A DNA stretch of 64,000 bases from Cymodocea nodosa (Eukaryota; Streptophyta; Magnoliopsida; Alismatales; Cymodoceaceae), in contig CM072339.1 in assembly GCA_036874045.1 (NCBI GenBank), positions 379,501-443,500 of the forward strand, given 5' to 3'. Shown here in pieces: positions 43,223-56,300 of the stretch (position 1 is the first letter of the stretch; every line of letters starts with the position of its first letter). The notes below the pieces were generated by a model. That model saw nothing but the letters and a program-made list of their open reading frames with translations. It made no database searches and was not told where the DNA came from. A program made the position numbers and the translations under genes.

Positions 43223-46200
43223 GATTTCGGACCGTTTCTGTTTCTGTAGAAAAACAAAAAATCAATATATTAATAATCTTTTTCTAATATCTTCGATTAC
43301 CAGGGCTGAAGAACTCTTAAAGGTACAATTTAACTTAACTTATCCGACAGTATAAGTAATTCATTTAACATGATCTAAGGTTTAGGCCCTATTTGGATTA
43401 GATCTTTCATTAAAAAAAAATCTTAGCATGCACTGCCCCGCTCTCTCCTTTCAGAAGAAACACTACTCTCTTTAGTTGACTGTTTCGTTCTTTTAGAGTA
43501 CTATGGCGTCCAACATTAACTGTCCAAAATAGTCTCATAAGAGTAGTAGTGGAAGTAAAACAAGTTGCATGATTTATAAGAGTTATATAATTTATAAAAG
43601 AGATGATTGAGAAAAAGAGAGGCAAGGGCATGAGTGATGCAGGAAGTAAAAGTTGTACAATAACCATGTAAAGAGTGGAGACAATGTGAGAGACAAGGAC
43701 AACGAAAGTGGTGAGGGTCGTATAAGAAATAATGAGTATTGTGTGATAGATAAGAGAGTAAGGATGATACGAAAAACAAAGACTATGCGAATAACGAGAA
43801 TTATAAGGAATGATATAATTCATAACTTGCCATGGATTGGTGAAAAGCACCATAAAATTCATGAGCATGTCATCTGTTTTGTCTTTTGTGGATTGCTATT
43901 GCATGTCTCAGACAAGTCAAATATAAGGTTCTGTTTAGTTAAAATTACGATCGTCTTTATTATGCATGAATGCAATTTATGGTGATAATATATACGAAGT
44001 AAATAACTTTGCCACAATGGATTGTTATAATAGTCAGAATAATTATCAAGGGTATTTTCGTAAGAAAGATAAGAGAATCTATCTAGATATACAATTTCAT
44101 GCACCTTATACTATATACCTAATAAACAATGTATAATCTAGCTAATGCTACGATAATTTGAACCATACGATGCCTAAGCTTAAAATGGAAGCTTCACATG
44201 CACGATCAAAATATTGACCATGGCTCAAGCCTATCATTCATTTGACTTTTGTTTTTAATAATCCAAAGTTTTTTTTTTTTTTTTTTTTTTTTTATGACAA
44301 AAGGTTGATGGAGTCTTTCCTCTCTCGTCGTCGCGACGAAACAAAATACAAATAAAAAAATATATGTTGTACATGACATGAATCTCGTACAATATAATCT
44401 ACCGTTAACTTGTTAAGCACACAATCCAAATTGTTTATAAGCCTTGGTAAAAAAGTCATATTGACTCCACCAACCATTTTGAGTTAAAATCAACTAACCT
44501 TGGATTCAATTTCAGAAAACGTGAATACATGTCGTCCATCGTCAACAAATCAATTTCTTTCTAGAAAATCCGCCTCCAAATATATCCAACATGTACTGGT
44601 ACTCTTAAATCACAGGAACTTCCATAACATCGCCAGAAGAACTTTTATCTTCACGACAACCAACAGTATTTAAAAATAATAGCAGTGGAAATTTTTTTTT
44701 TTTTAGAAGGGAAGAGATTGTTTCGACGTTTCCGTCTCTTTATCATATGCGTGGATGTAATTGATCTCATCGTTGACAATCGGTCAGCTCGAGATGACGT
44801 CATGCTCTCGTGAGCATCGCATGCCTCTCCGGCCGGCGATCGACGTCCCTTCCCATGATTCCATCCCGACAGCCACGAGTTCTTCCACATCCAGAACGAA
44901 CGGCGCGTATTCGATTAGTTTAATTCAATCTGTCCGATCAAGCACGCGGAAATTCGGCTCCCCCCGCCGTCAGATGATCGAGATTAAATTATGTATTTTT
45001 AAGGTCGGCGTACAGCGAATACGCAGCCGTCTTCTTCTGATCTACGTCCTCTGCATGCACGCGTCCTTCGCTTACTATTGCACACATGTGTATATATATT
45101 TGCATACTATAATCTGAAACTACAGATCAGATGTAATGATATATACACATGTCACATGGTCAATATATATCGGATCTTTGACTCACACACACGCATGTTG
45201 TTAATTATTATTATAATATTTCCATCGCTTTCCTGTTTTCTTATTTCAAACCTTTGGAAGATCGTTCATGGATACTTATCGGTCGATCTTGATTTGTATT
45301 TATACTTCATCCCCTTCAACAGCCGTTGCCAATCCAACAACAGTTTTCCCATTTCCTCCTCAACTATCCTTTCGTGACTTTTCAAGCAGTATATAATTAA
45401 TGATCTCCGCGCAACGCAAATCTTTGGTTTCGAACGTTAAGGATATGGACAACCAATCGTAAATAATTTCGTTTGTCTACACCAATGCATTGTCATTAAT
45501 TGGCATATGATATAGAGATCACAGGGACGAAATACTCCTTCCTATTCCGTGTTGGATCTTCCGTTTTGATCAGTTGCAACAAGCATTGTACCAAACCTAT
45601 CTATGGTTGAATCCCGGCAAGTTCACCATTACAAACATATCCAAAGTCACAATATTATATATATGTTCATCTATGTATTCGTGTCATCATTTGATATGTT
45701 GAATGTGAAATTAAAATTTAAAAATAATTTATTTTATGTGAAGATGCCTTTTTATCTACAAGTACAAGTTTTTTTTTTTTTTTTTTTAAAAAAACGTTTG
45801 ATTTCTTAATTGAGGTATTGAACTCTAACGATCACCTTTTCACGAATTACATACGCAAGAAGAAAAGAGCACCACCTACTTACATAAACCACCGGTAGTT
45901 ATCTCTACAACACGTACTTAATTATCCATTCTTTCTACCAACATAGGACACAAACAAGTGAAAGTGTAAGCTTTCTTATTTTTCCACTAATTAATGAACT
46001 ATTGTAAGCTTCCTCCTAATTACTAGCTTGTGATTCATTAATTATAATCGACTGTAATAACTCAATCGGAGGAGCACTACTTGCAGTTTCCTTGAATCTT
46101 AGAAACTAGAAAAGTATTACCATTAGCAAGCTAGAAACTTGCGGTTCATTTAGCCTTCTTCAGATCGGAGGCATGTGCGTACTTAGAGACTCATTTATTT

Positions 46201-46963
46201 GTATCTTTTTTTTAGGATTGCATGGGTCCACTGTTTGTGGTGCTCATTTCTCTAATGCCCGTCTTTCACGTATCTTAATTAGATAGGAATCTATTGATCC
46301 CATTAATTTTTGTTCGTGCGTACGTTGATTTACGTACGTTTATCGCCTTTGCGTAACTTTGTGCCTTTGATCAATATATATTAGTATGCTAATCATGACT
46401 GTCGATTTTATCTACATGTGTGTGTACGTAGTTGCATGTTTGTTTCCCAACATTTATATTACGTTAAATTATAAACACTTTATAACTCAAGCTGGCAGCG
46501 GCATATGAGTGTGGTAATACTATATATTTAATTAATTTCCTGAGGGGAGGGGAGGGGTCATTAATTTGATGCACGCACAAGCTAGCTTCCATAATTGGAT
46601 GGTCGCGAGGCTCTTCATCGCCATCTTTTTAATTCTATACGATTTTGAATCTCATGGAATCCAAAAGATGAGATTAATTCTCAAATGATTTTATTAAAAA
46701 ACGGGAGGACCATTTGACCAACATCATATATAGAGAAAAAGTTGCCGTCGGTCTTGATTGATCTGGTCGGGTCATTTCCCACACACTTAGTGGAAGCTTG
46801 CATGCAAGCATTTCCTCTCCGGATGGGTTGTGGCAGATCCATCCATCTCCTTCCATCACTCAGATGGTGCTCCTCCACCCCTAGCTAGCCGATGCACAGG
46901 TCTCTGCAATACCATTCCACAACGCAATATGGATCTTTGAATCTTTGACTTGATCGGCTGTTA

Positions 46964-47074
46964 CAGGGAAGACCACTAAAATGGAGCCATCTACGATATA
47001 CAGGGAAGGCCACTAAAATGGAGCCATCTACGATATACAGGGAAGGCCACTAAAATGGAGCCATCTACAATATA
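46964..47074. repeat. Three tandem copies of a 37-bp unit
   Basis: Units at 46964-47000, 47001-47037 and 47038-47074 each begin CAGGGAAG and contain CACTAAAATGGAGCCATCTA. They differ at only one or two positions, so this is a recent minisatellite. It is followed by a TA microsatellite. Confidence 0.95.
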
Positions 47075-49434
47075 TATATATATACAACATTTACAAGTAA
47101 AGAAATTTCTCCACCATTAATTCCATAAAAAAGAGAGAAATTGGAGATCGAGAGAGAGCGAGGCCGGCAATTTTTTTTATAAATACTTAACTGGTATCTT
47201 TATATATATATGTTTTAGCAAAATTAGAATAAAATGTAAACTTTTTTTAAATCTACATAAAAATCAAGAAGCTTCCTTTCTTTCAGAGGATCATGCATGA
47301 TCTGGTGGTGGTGTGTACGTAGCTATTCGCTGTATGTCAACCTCTGGTGTGTACATATTTTTCAGCTTCATTGATTTCGGTGCAAACACAATAATTAGTC
47401 CACATCGTTGCATGCTCCGCTCAACCACCACCATGCTTTTGCGGTCTCGGGAAACATTGATAGCTTGGTTTTTTTTTTTTTTTCTGGATAACGTAATTAT
47501 TTACGCCATTCAAATTTCGTACGTTGGAGAAGATGGCAAGTTTCGTAGTTATTTAGCAATACTGCCATGTTGCATACCCACAACTCTCGTTGCATATAGG
47601 GAAGGAAATCGGATACGATTTTTTTTGAATAAAAGTGATATAAACAATGCAAAAGATACTATCTTTATCATGCAATTAGTGCATATAATTCTTTTTATAA
47701 CGGTTGTGTTTTTTAACATATATAATTACATGATTACTGCCACTGGGGAGCGTTTTTGATGGTCGTTTTCGGTGATAATTAAGTGAGAAGAGGTGTATTA
47801 ATGGTGGTGTATTTGTTCCAAGTTCCAACCGCCAGCTACATATATACATGTATTAGTATTAGTATTAGTGGTGATGGTGGTTTGAATACGTAATACTGAT
47901 TAATTGACCTTCCATCCACCCCAGCTAGATACATATACAGTAATCATAAAGTGTTTACACCACCCAAACTTGTGGCATGATCAGCAGACATGGTATCGTC
48001 TTTTCTTTTCTTTTTTACCTGAACGAGGAGAAGATGTAGATTTTGGTGGTAGAAAACATGTAATCACATAATCTTGGTTAATTTAGTTACTTAAAATTAT
48101 CTTATCGTTACTTTCACTTATAATGTAATTAGTTAGTCAATATGTATTTAAATTGAACAATAATATATAATACAGTTGAAATGTTTCTTATAAAATCTTA
48201 ATTTTAAAAGGTATATCAGACTTTTTGATGACGACAATCTTTTTACGTTTATTAAAATTATTGAAGACTGATCTAATGGGTTGGTTAGAAACCTAACCAG
48301 ATTTTCATTCGTGGGACAGAACCAGCTGAAACGGAAGGTTGGCATGCAAATTAAAGACGCGGTTTTCTGAACCACAGGCTGAAGGGGTGGTACGTACGCC
48401 ACCTCGATCGCTTGACAATTTACCGACCGAAAAGAATGGAGGAGTTGCTGTTCAAGTTGTATGCACTCAAACGCAACGAAGACCCGAGTCGGTAGAAGCG
48501 GTTGGCCGAAGGAGACGTTGATTTTAATATATTGAAAAAAACAAAACAAAACGAGGCGTTGATTTTCGATCTCTTCGGTTTCCGAGCCGCATTTAAAAAC
48601 AATTGACTTTCGCCATCGATGCATACGGTTTGGAAAATTTGACATTCGGCGGACGACACTTTCTATGGGCAGGAAACAACTACTGAAACGGTGTGATTTT
48701 CAACAAAATTTAAAATGCCAATGAACTCGATCGATCCACCTCGACTGACCACCGTCGTCTGTTATATTTTCTTTTTAAATTAGTAGGAAGATGTGGCAAA
48801 CACAACTCAGCCTTATCATCCAACCGATCGGGGTCTGTGGTATGGCAAAAATATGTATCCTGAGGGAGGATTTTGATTATCTAAACGCTAATGTCCTCGA
48901 TCTTCTCCTGCTACCGCTCATTTCCAGAACACACACAGCATATGATTATTGGCAAGACAGGGAGAGGACGAAGAAGGGTCAGCACAGCTGTATGGAGGAC
49001 ATTGGCACGTGCAGATGAGGAGACAACGCAACAAGTCCACCACCACAGCAGATCAGTTTTTCAGATAAAATAAAATCCAGAGCGCTGATAAAAAACCACC
49101 GATCAGCACTCTCTGGAGACATCTGATTGAGAGGATTAACAAGACCCGTACGTAAGGATGAGACGCATAAATCGTGGAATCGTCGAAATAATAAACAGCT
49201 CAGGTGTCTGCGCCGAATCCCTCAAAGAGAGAAACCCAACATAAGGACAACAACCTTGTTTGAGCTAATCACCATTTAGAGATTAATATATAAATATGTA
49301 TATATGAAACATACGGCTGAGATAACGTAGAACATCCTCTTTCCACCTCAAGATGATGGTAGGATGGAGTAGTACATTTTTAAGAAACATGGAGCTTCTT
49401 CTATCTCTCTTCGATTCTCGGAAGACGTCTACCT

Positions 49435-49802
49435 TCAGTTTTTGGGCTTGTGCTGCGTGTAGATGTAGTCCACATGAGCAGCAAGAGTTCTCCTCGCCAA
49501 ACACTCGGCCTCGCCAAGTCCGGCGCAGTCGTCGGCCTCCACATCATCAACGTGCAGGTCATCAACGATCTGGAGATCGAAGTAAAAAGAAAACACACGG
49601 TTATTAGCAGATCCAGAGACGAAAAACTAGACCAACATCATCAGAAGATCCGAAGAAACCCAGGACCCAGTGGTAGAGGGGCGGGAAGACGGACCTGCTC
49701 GGTTTGGGACGTTGGCATGGGCCTGGCTGCTTGTGTCAGGACTAGAGCAGAGAGGACGAGGTACATGAGAGCGGCGGCGGCGGCAGTGGACTTGGACGTC
49801 AT
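49435..49802 (-). CDS. PSK: Phytosulfokine (PSK) peptide hormone precursor
   Basis: PSK is a secreted, tyrosine-sulfated pentapeptide that promotes cell growth and is sensed by a leucine-rich-repeat receptor kinase. Exon 1 is 49802-49695 (36 residues) and exon 2 is 49569-49435 (44 residues and TGA), joined in phase 0 by a 125-base GT-AG intron; 80 residues in total, usual for the family. Residues 1-26 form a signal peptide (hydrophobic ALMYLVLSALVLTQAA). The mature peptide YIYTQ is at residues 71-75 (genome 49453-49467). The conserved flanks are present: an acidic stretch (VDDVEADD) and ADDCAGLGEAECLARRTLAAH, of which the Cys pair and RRTLAAH are family marks. The Asp before the first Tyr, needed for sulfation by tyrosylprotein sulfotransferase, is kept. 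A TATTTAA box on the minus strand at 49938-49944 fits the start. The paralogue number cannot be assigned. Confidence 0.93.
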
Positions 49803-49937
49803 TCTTCTTTTCCCTCTTCTTCTAGTTTTCTTCCGGTGTGAAAGGAGATTGTTGAAGGGGGAGGATTCAGGATTCCAGGCGTGTTAGGCGTGTTAGAGAA
49901 GATGGGAGATGAGAAAGAAGTGAATGTTGGGTGCGAC

Positions 49938-49944
49938 TTAAATA
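49938..49944 (-). promoter_or_regulatory. TATA box of the PSK precursor gene
   Basis: TATTTAA on the minus strand, about 136 bases upstream of the ATG, leaves room for a leader of roughly 100 bases. This spacing is normal for plant genes. Confidence 0.6.
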
Positions 49945-52630
49945 GGCGGAGGATCGAGTACCGGAGCACGAATAAAAAAGGAAATAAGTGGATTTGTTTC
50001 GGTCAAAGAAAGAAACCCTACAAAATAGAATTTGAAAGGTCGTGCGCGCAGCCGTCCTAGGCGTGGGGCGTGACTTTTACAACTTGAACCCTGTCGACGA
50101 GTACATAACACCGTCGAAGAGCGGTAACGGTGGCCGGAGCCAAATTGCAAATTTTTATATGTTTTTTCGATGAAAGAAGAGGATCGTCATTTTTAAAATC
50201 GATTCGAATGGCGTACGTACGTTGTTTTCGTAAGGATTTAAATTTTAATACACATAAAAAATTATTTCTATCTTTCAGGAAAAATAAGAAAATTGTTATT
50301 TAGGCAGATCTCTCAATTATTTTTCATATACATAAATAGCATGAAATTAAATAGAATGCATCAAATAGAAAATATACCATGTGGAATTTATTAACGTGTA
50401 TTCAGTCATTCATTCAGTCGTGTAATTCTTATATTTGCTATTTAATGGATTAGATTTTATGTAAATATCTATATATCATGCATCGATCTATAGTATTATT
50501 CGTTTCAATTCTCGGTCATTGTCTAAGATTTTTTTTATTTATCATCAATATATTAGAAATTCTGTTAACTTCTTTTATCGTGTATTTTAAATCCTTATCA
50601 AATAATTATTGTTTAACTTTTAAACAAAATTTATACATGTGAAAATGATTCTCGATCGTCATTCATATTTATCCGTAGAAATATATAATTTATTATAGCC
50701 AATTGGTTTTACTGTTTATCTTTATACCATTTTGCTATTAATGAGTTTTCGTGAAAGAAGAATATAAAATCAAATATTGCATCACGTACGTGTCCTTGGA
50801 TATTCTTTAATAAAGTTCTCATATCTTCTATTCGATAAGCATGCTTTAATGTGAATATTATATTTAACAAGTAATGTAAAAATCATATGATATATATTTT
50901 TACGGTGGTTTTCGTATTAACTCCAACTCTTTGTTTCACAAATATTAACAGGCCAACTTTCTACTAATGTCCAACAGAACGTCTACTAATTAACTTTTTA
51001 CAGTCGCTTTATATTTACGAATTTTACTTTGTTGGACGCACTGAATTTATAATTAATAAACACAAGCTCCTTTATTATAATTCTATTTATGTGAATTTTT
51101 TATTAGTTTAAATGTATATTTAATGAATATAATATTTATAAATAACTATTTTATTCAAGCAAAAGAACCAGTCGGATCCATATTTTAAAATTTTACTGGT
51201 GCCATCACAGATTTAACAAAAAAATGAAATGAACTTTTTCTGTAACAGTAATGATTTTAAGTTTAAAAGTAATTATTTCACATAAATTAATAACATTTAA
51301 TTAATAGGAGCCTTTTTAGTTGGCATCTGCGCTTAACTCCGTAGGGGTTTCGATTTCTGTGAATATTACTGCATGCTATTTCTAAGAGGTGTTCTTTGAT
51401 TAAAAGTTATAGAACAACAATTTCATTATCCATTACGGAGTCGTAAGAGTCTTCGTTACCGATGATTCCTTTCGTTACGGTTGCAGGAATCGGATGTTAA
51501 TATGAAACGCTCTCTTTTCATGTAATATATGTATGGTCTTTGCTACCTTCCAGTAACTCGTGTGACAACAATAAATTTATTTTTGATGACAGTATTTTAT
51601 GTTCGCTGGGATTTAAGTTTTAATAAAAATCTCGATCATTGCTATTTTTAATCAACCCCGTTTGGTAAAAGCAATTGGTCATACGGAAAAAAGATCGACC
51701 TCAGGTTCCTGTAAAAGCATTGCCGTTTCGTAAAGGAAATTGCTTATACATTAACACCACATGAGCGCCGCCTTTGACTAACGAAATATCGACAAGCATG
51801 ATCATATCAGACAAATTTTTTCCTTTGCGATTTCATTTTCTCCACGAGCTGGAATTCAAGACTCAAGCAGAGAGATTTTTCTTTGACAATCAATTATTTA
51901 ATCTAAGAATAGTTTTATATTGATTAAAATAAAAATTAAACTTAGATTAATATACGATGAATCTCTTTATTTATGGTCAACTAATTTTAATACAAGTTTT
52001 TACATAATATCAAAACAGGTTTATAAACATTTATCCGTAAAAATACTTATAAGCATAAGATATAAGTCCCACTCTTGATCAATTAATTTTGAGATAGAAT
52101 TTCACAGTATGCTTATCTCAGACAATCTCACTTAAAAGAATTATTTTTCAGGAAAAAAAGAAAATAAATTCATCCTTTTAACTTTAATTAAAGTATTTGT
52201 GCATGCAAGAAAATATATAAAAGAAAAATATTTTCCTTTCCAACCAGTCTCTATTAATTTTCAACCATTGATTTTTAAATAAAAAGTCTTAACGAATATA
52301 ACTCAGATTAATTTGAAAAGTTTAATATATGGTAGATTATGTTATAGATTAATTAAGTGTATAATTATATTTTAATTTAAAAAATAAAAATATATGGTGT
52401 ACCTCAAGGAAAATTTTCTAAAGACTGTACACCTCTAGAAATTAACACTTTTTCCTCTTTTCATAAAAATATGACTACCCATTCTTTTGAAATATAAATA
52501 TGGTTAGTAGTGATGCTAAAATGTTAAATTGACTTCCCTCCACTGGCATTTATGGATTTGTATATTCTTCAATTCAACGCGAATATATAAAGTCGTTCCA
52601 TTATTCAATTAAATCACTTGATGGTGATAT
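49945..52630. other. AT-rich spacer left of the Copia insertion
   Basis: Upstream region of the PSK gene, then AT-rich DNA with no open frame of interest. Two further copies of the dispersed repeat seen at 26161 lie at 51953-52003 and 52062-52106; the first is followed by a degraded primer-binding-site-like sequence at 52003-52019. Confidence 0.45.
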
Positions 52631-52670
52631 TTTATGTAGGGTAGTTTTTCTTGAAAAGCTAAAGTGATTA
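52631..52670. repeat. Left copy of 40-bp direct repeat flanking the Copia element
   Basis: TTTATGTAGGGTAGTTTTTC and the next 20 bases recur at 57564-57603 with two differences in 40. This copy ends one base before the 5' LTR. Confidence 0.9.
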
Positions 52671-52671
52671 A

Positions 52672-52863
52672 TGTTGGAATTGGTCAAAAAGATCAAATTA
52701 CAAATTCAAATTCCGGTGGTTACCGGAATTTAAGGAGGAAGTTGGGGGCGGAGATGGTGGAGTTTGTTAATCCTCCAAATGCTATAAATAGAGGTGAATA
52801 ACACAAAAATTGGATCACCTGAAATAATCCACCATCGAAGCCCCCAAGTCGCGCAAACCAACA
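52672..52863 (+). repeat. 5' LTR of the Copia element
   Basis: It starts TGTTGGAATT and ends AACCAACA, 192 bp. It contains a TATA box GCTATAAATAGAGG (52781-52794). A primer-binding site follows immediately, which fixes the right end. Because the 3' copy is truncated, only its first 29 bases can be confirmed by comparison. Confidence 0.75.
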
Positions 52864-52864
52864 A

Positions 52865-52878
52865 TGGTATCAAAGCCA
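52865..52878 (+). other. Primer-binding site of the Copia element
   Basis: TGGTATCAAAGCCA is one base off the usual TGGTATCAGAGCC complement of initiator tRNA-Met. It starts one base after the 5' LTR. Confidence 0.85.
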
Positions 52879-53357
52879 GGCAGCGTTCGCCAGTCCCGCC
52901 GCCCGTGCGCGCACCTCCCGCCGCCCGCGTGCGCTCCTCTACCTGTGCGCACCTCCATAGCCTGCGTGCGCACCTCCGCAGCCCACGTGCACACCCCCCA
53001 CCGTGCTACCGCATACCCCCACTCGCGCGCACCTCCCGCCGCTCGTGTGCACCCGGATCATCGGTCTTCCGCCCTCGGGCGATTGGGTTAGAGACATTTG
53101 ATATCTCCCCCTTTTTGATAAAATATTATAATATATTATATTATATTATATTGGATAATATTTGTAATTTGAATTTGAATTTGGAAATTTAAATATTTTT
53201 AAAATTTGAAAATTGAAATTTTGAAATTTAAATTTGAAATTTGAATTCAAATAGTTTTTTCGGAATTTTTGAAATTTTAAATTTAATATTTGCATTTTTT
53301 GTTCATAAGGTAATTATTTATTGAAATTGGAAAGTAATTTCGATTGTAGATATAAGT
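52879..53357 (+). other. Leader of the Copia element with GC-rich short repeats
   Basis: 52890-53055 is strikingly GC-rich with about 21-bp degenerate repeats built on GTGCGCACCTCC. It is followed by AT-only blocks (53115-53150) and a GAAATTT/GAATTTG-rich stretch up to the gag start. No protein function is assigned. Confidence 0.6.
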
Positions 53358-56300
53358 ATGGCTTCGAAGATGTTTACAACTGAGTTGGAAAGGATGGATA
53401 AGTTAAATGGGGTAAATTATGAGATGTGGTATCGTAAAATATATCAAGCATTAGAATATGAAGATATTGAACATGTAATAGGTTCGCATCCTCCGGAAAT
53501 AAGTGAAAACGCTTCTGAAATGGAAATAAAAAGAGTAAATCAATGGAGGAAAGATGATAAAAAGGCGAAAAATTTAATGTTCATGTTCATGGAAGATTGT
53601 CTTGTAAAATGCTATGAAACATATACTAATGCTTATACACTGTGGAATGCTTTGAAAGAAAAATATAATAAAGCAACTGAAATGAACACATAGTTGCTTC
53701 TTCAGAAATATAACTCTTGCAGGATGCTAGAGGAACAAAGTGTAGTGGAACATGTAAATAATATGATGGTAATGGCTAAAGACTTAGCTACTGCAGGAAC
53801 TCCTATACTAGAAAAATTGCAAATAGCAACCATATTGAATAGTTTGCCACACAGTTATGATATGGTTACCACATCTCTTAGGTCTACCCCACTACAATTA
53901 TCTGAATTGCCAGCTAGGTTGGGTACTGAACAAGAAATAATAGTCATTCGGAGGCAACATGAATTTCATTTGGAAGAAGCCAATGCCATATTTCAAAAGC
54001 AGAGATTTGAAAAAGGCAATAAAAGAAGAAATGGACCAAACAAGAACAACTTCAAACAAAATCAAGCACGTGGAAAGAAAGCACGAGGATCTTGCCATGC
54101 TTGTGGCCAATTTGGTCATTTTAGGGCATATTGTCCCAACAGGGATGGAAATAAAGGTGGAACCTCGGAGTCGAACATAAAGAACAAAAGAACCTTCATG
54201 GGAGTTGTGGAATGCAATAATGTTGTAGTCCCTAGTTCAAACGAATGGTGGGTTGATTCTGGTGCCACAAGGCACATTGCTAAAACGAAAAAGGGACTTG
54301 ACTCATTTAAAGAGTTGAGTCCTGGACAACAACGCATCTACATGGGAAACAATACTTATTTAGATGTGGAAGGTATTGGCACATATTGTTTGGACTTGGG
54401 AGACAACATTATGATATTGAAAGACGTCCTCTATGCACCTCGCATGAGGCGGAATTTAATATCTGTAGGCACTCTTTTGAAGAATAATTTGGAAGTTCGA
54501 TTTTACAATAAACGTGTATCCATAGGAAAAGATAAAAAGATCTTTGCTATGAGAATTTTTGTACCTGAACATGATTTGTTTAAACTTTCTGTCGTTGCTA
54601 ATGAAATAAATGAAATAGTTTCTGATTATGTTGAGTGTTGTTTATCTGATATTGATTTGTGTCATTCAAGGTTAGTACATATTAATAAATCTAAAATACA
54701 ACAATTGATAAAATTGAACATGTTGCCTGAAATTAAAGACATGGAATTAAATAAATGTCAACATTGCTTAGTTGGGAAAATGACTAAGAAATCTTTTGGT
54801 AAAGGATATAGATCAGATGAATTATTGGGATTGATTCATTCTGATGTGTGTGGTCCATTAAGTATTAAAACTCATGATGACAAAGAATATTTTGTGACTT
54901 TTATAGATGATTTTTCAAGATATGCTTACATTTATCTAATAAGTCATAAAAGTCAAGTATTGACTTGTTTTAAGAAATAGAAGTTGGAAGTAGAAAAATA
55001 GCTTGGAAGAAGGATTAAGATGTTAAGGTCAGATAGGGGAGGGGAATATAATTCTAATGAATTTAAATTATTTTGTGAAATGCATGGAATTAAAAGACAA
55101 ACTACAATGCCTTATACACCACAACAAAATGGTATAGCGGAAAGAAAGAACAGAACTCTTATGAATTCTGTTAGGTGCATGTTTTCACATTCAAGTCTCT
55201 CCAAAGTTTTTTGGGGAGATGCATTGATCACAGTAAATTATGTATTAAATAGAATACCCTCCAAGTCTGTACCTGACATACCTTATGAATTATGGACTGG
55301 AACTAAGCCCAATTTATATCATTTAAGAAAATGGGGATCTATAGCCCAGGTACTTATTCCTAAACAATTAAGGGATAAGTTAAAATCAAAGACTCTTAAA
55401 TGTAGGTTTATACGCTATTGTGAAAATTCTTTCGGTTATAGGTTCTATAGTAAAGAAAAGGGAATTATTGAATATAAGGATGCCACTTTCCTAGAAAATC
55501 TAAATGAAAAGGAAGAAATAGGAAAGGAACATGATACCATTTGTGGTGAATGATGACTATTTCAATAATATCCTGGAAAATGACCCTAGAGTTGAAGAAG
55601 AAAGAAACATTGAAAATATAGATGAACCTATGGAAATTGCTGATGAAAACAATCGTGAACCCATGGAAATCATGGGAGAAATCCAAAATGAGCCTATAAA
55701 TGAAATTGAAGAGAACAATAGAAATGGAGAAGATAGAGAACCGGATTTACCTATTAGCAACAAAAGGATGAGACATCAGCCAACATGGATGGATGACTAC
55801 CATTTGTATTCCTGTGAGCTTTCTTGTTTAATGATAGACATGGAGGAGAATCACATGGAACCTGTGACATATAAGGATGTCGTCGAATCTCATGAAAAAG
55901 ATTTATGGTTGGATGCCATGAATGATGAGATTGATTCCATGAAATGGAATCATGTGTGGGAATTATGTGATCTACCTAAAGGAAGGAAAGCTATAGGGCG
56001 CAAGTGGATATTCCGAAAAAAGTTAAAGGTTGATGGGTCTATTGAAAAATATAAGGCTCGTTTAGTTGCTAAAGGTTATACACAGAAACCGGGAATTGAC
56101 TTTCATGAAACATATTCTCCAGTTGCTAAATTCGCATCAATAAGAATTATATTGGCTATAGTTGCACATTTAGATTTGGAATTACATCAAATGGATGTAA
56201 AAACTGCATTTCTAAATGGAGACCTGCAGGAAGAAATCTACATGTCACAACCTGAGGAATTTCAGGTGGAAGGACATGAGGAAAAGGTGTGCAAATTGAA

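Larger units (their letters stand above)
43079..49434. other. Intergenic spacer
   Basis: Promoter and leader of the small membrane-protein gene occupy about 43079-43260. The remainder shows no gene I can support. Contents: 25-base T run at 44269-44293, a GC-richer patch at 44760-45020 with open frames on both strands but no family match, a 19-base T run at 45769-45787, the 37-bp triple repeat at 46964-47074, and AT-rich DNA up to the phytosulfokine gene. Confidence 0.4.

Noticed and set aside
44651-45117. GC-richer patch with open frames on both strands
   Set aside because: No domain, signal peptide or splice partner was found.
48148-48645. 165-residue minus-strand open frame
   Set aside because: AT-driven composition, no motif, no promoter or codon bias; looks like chance.
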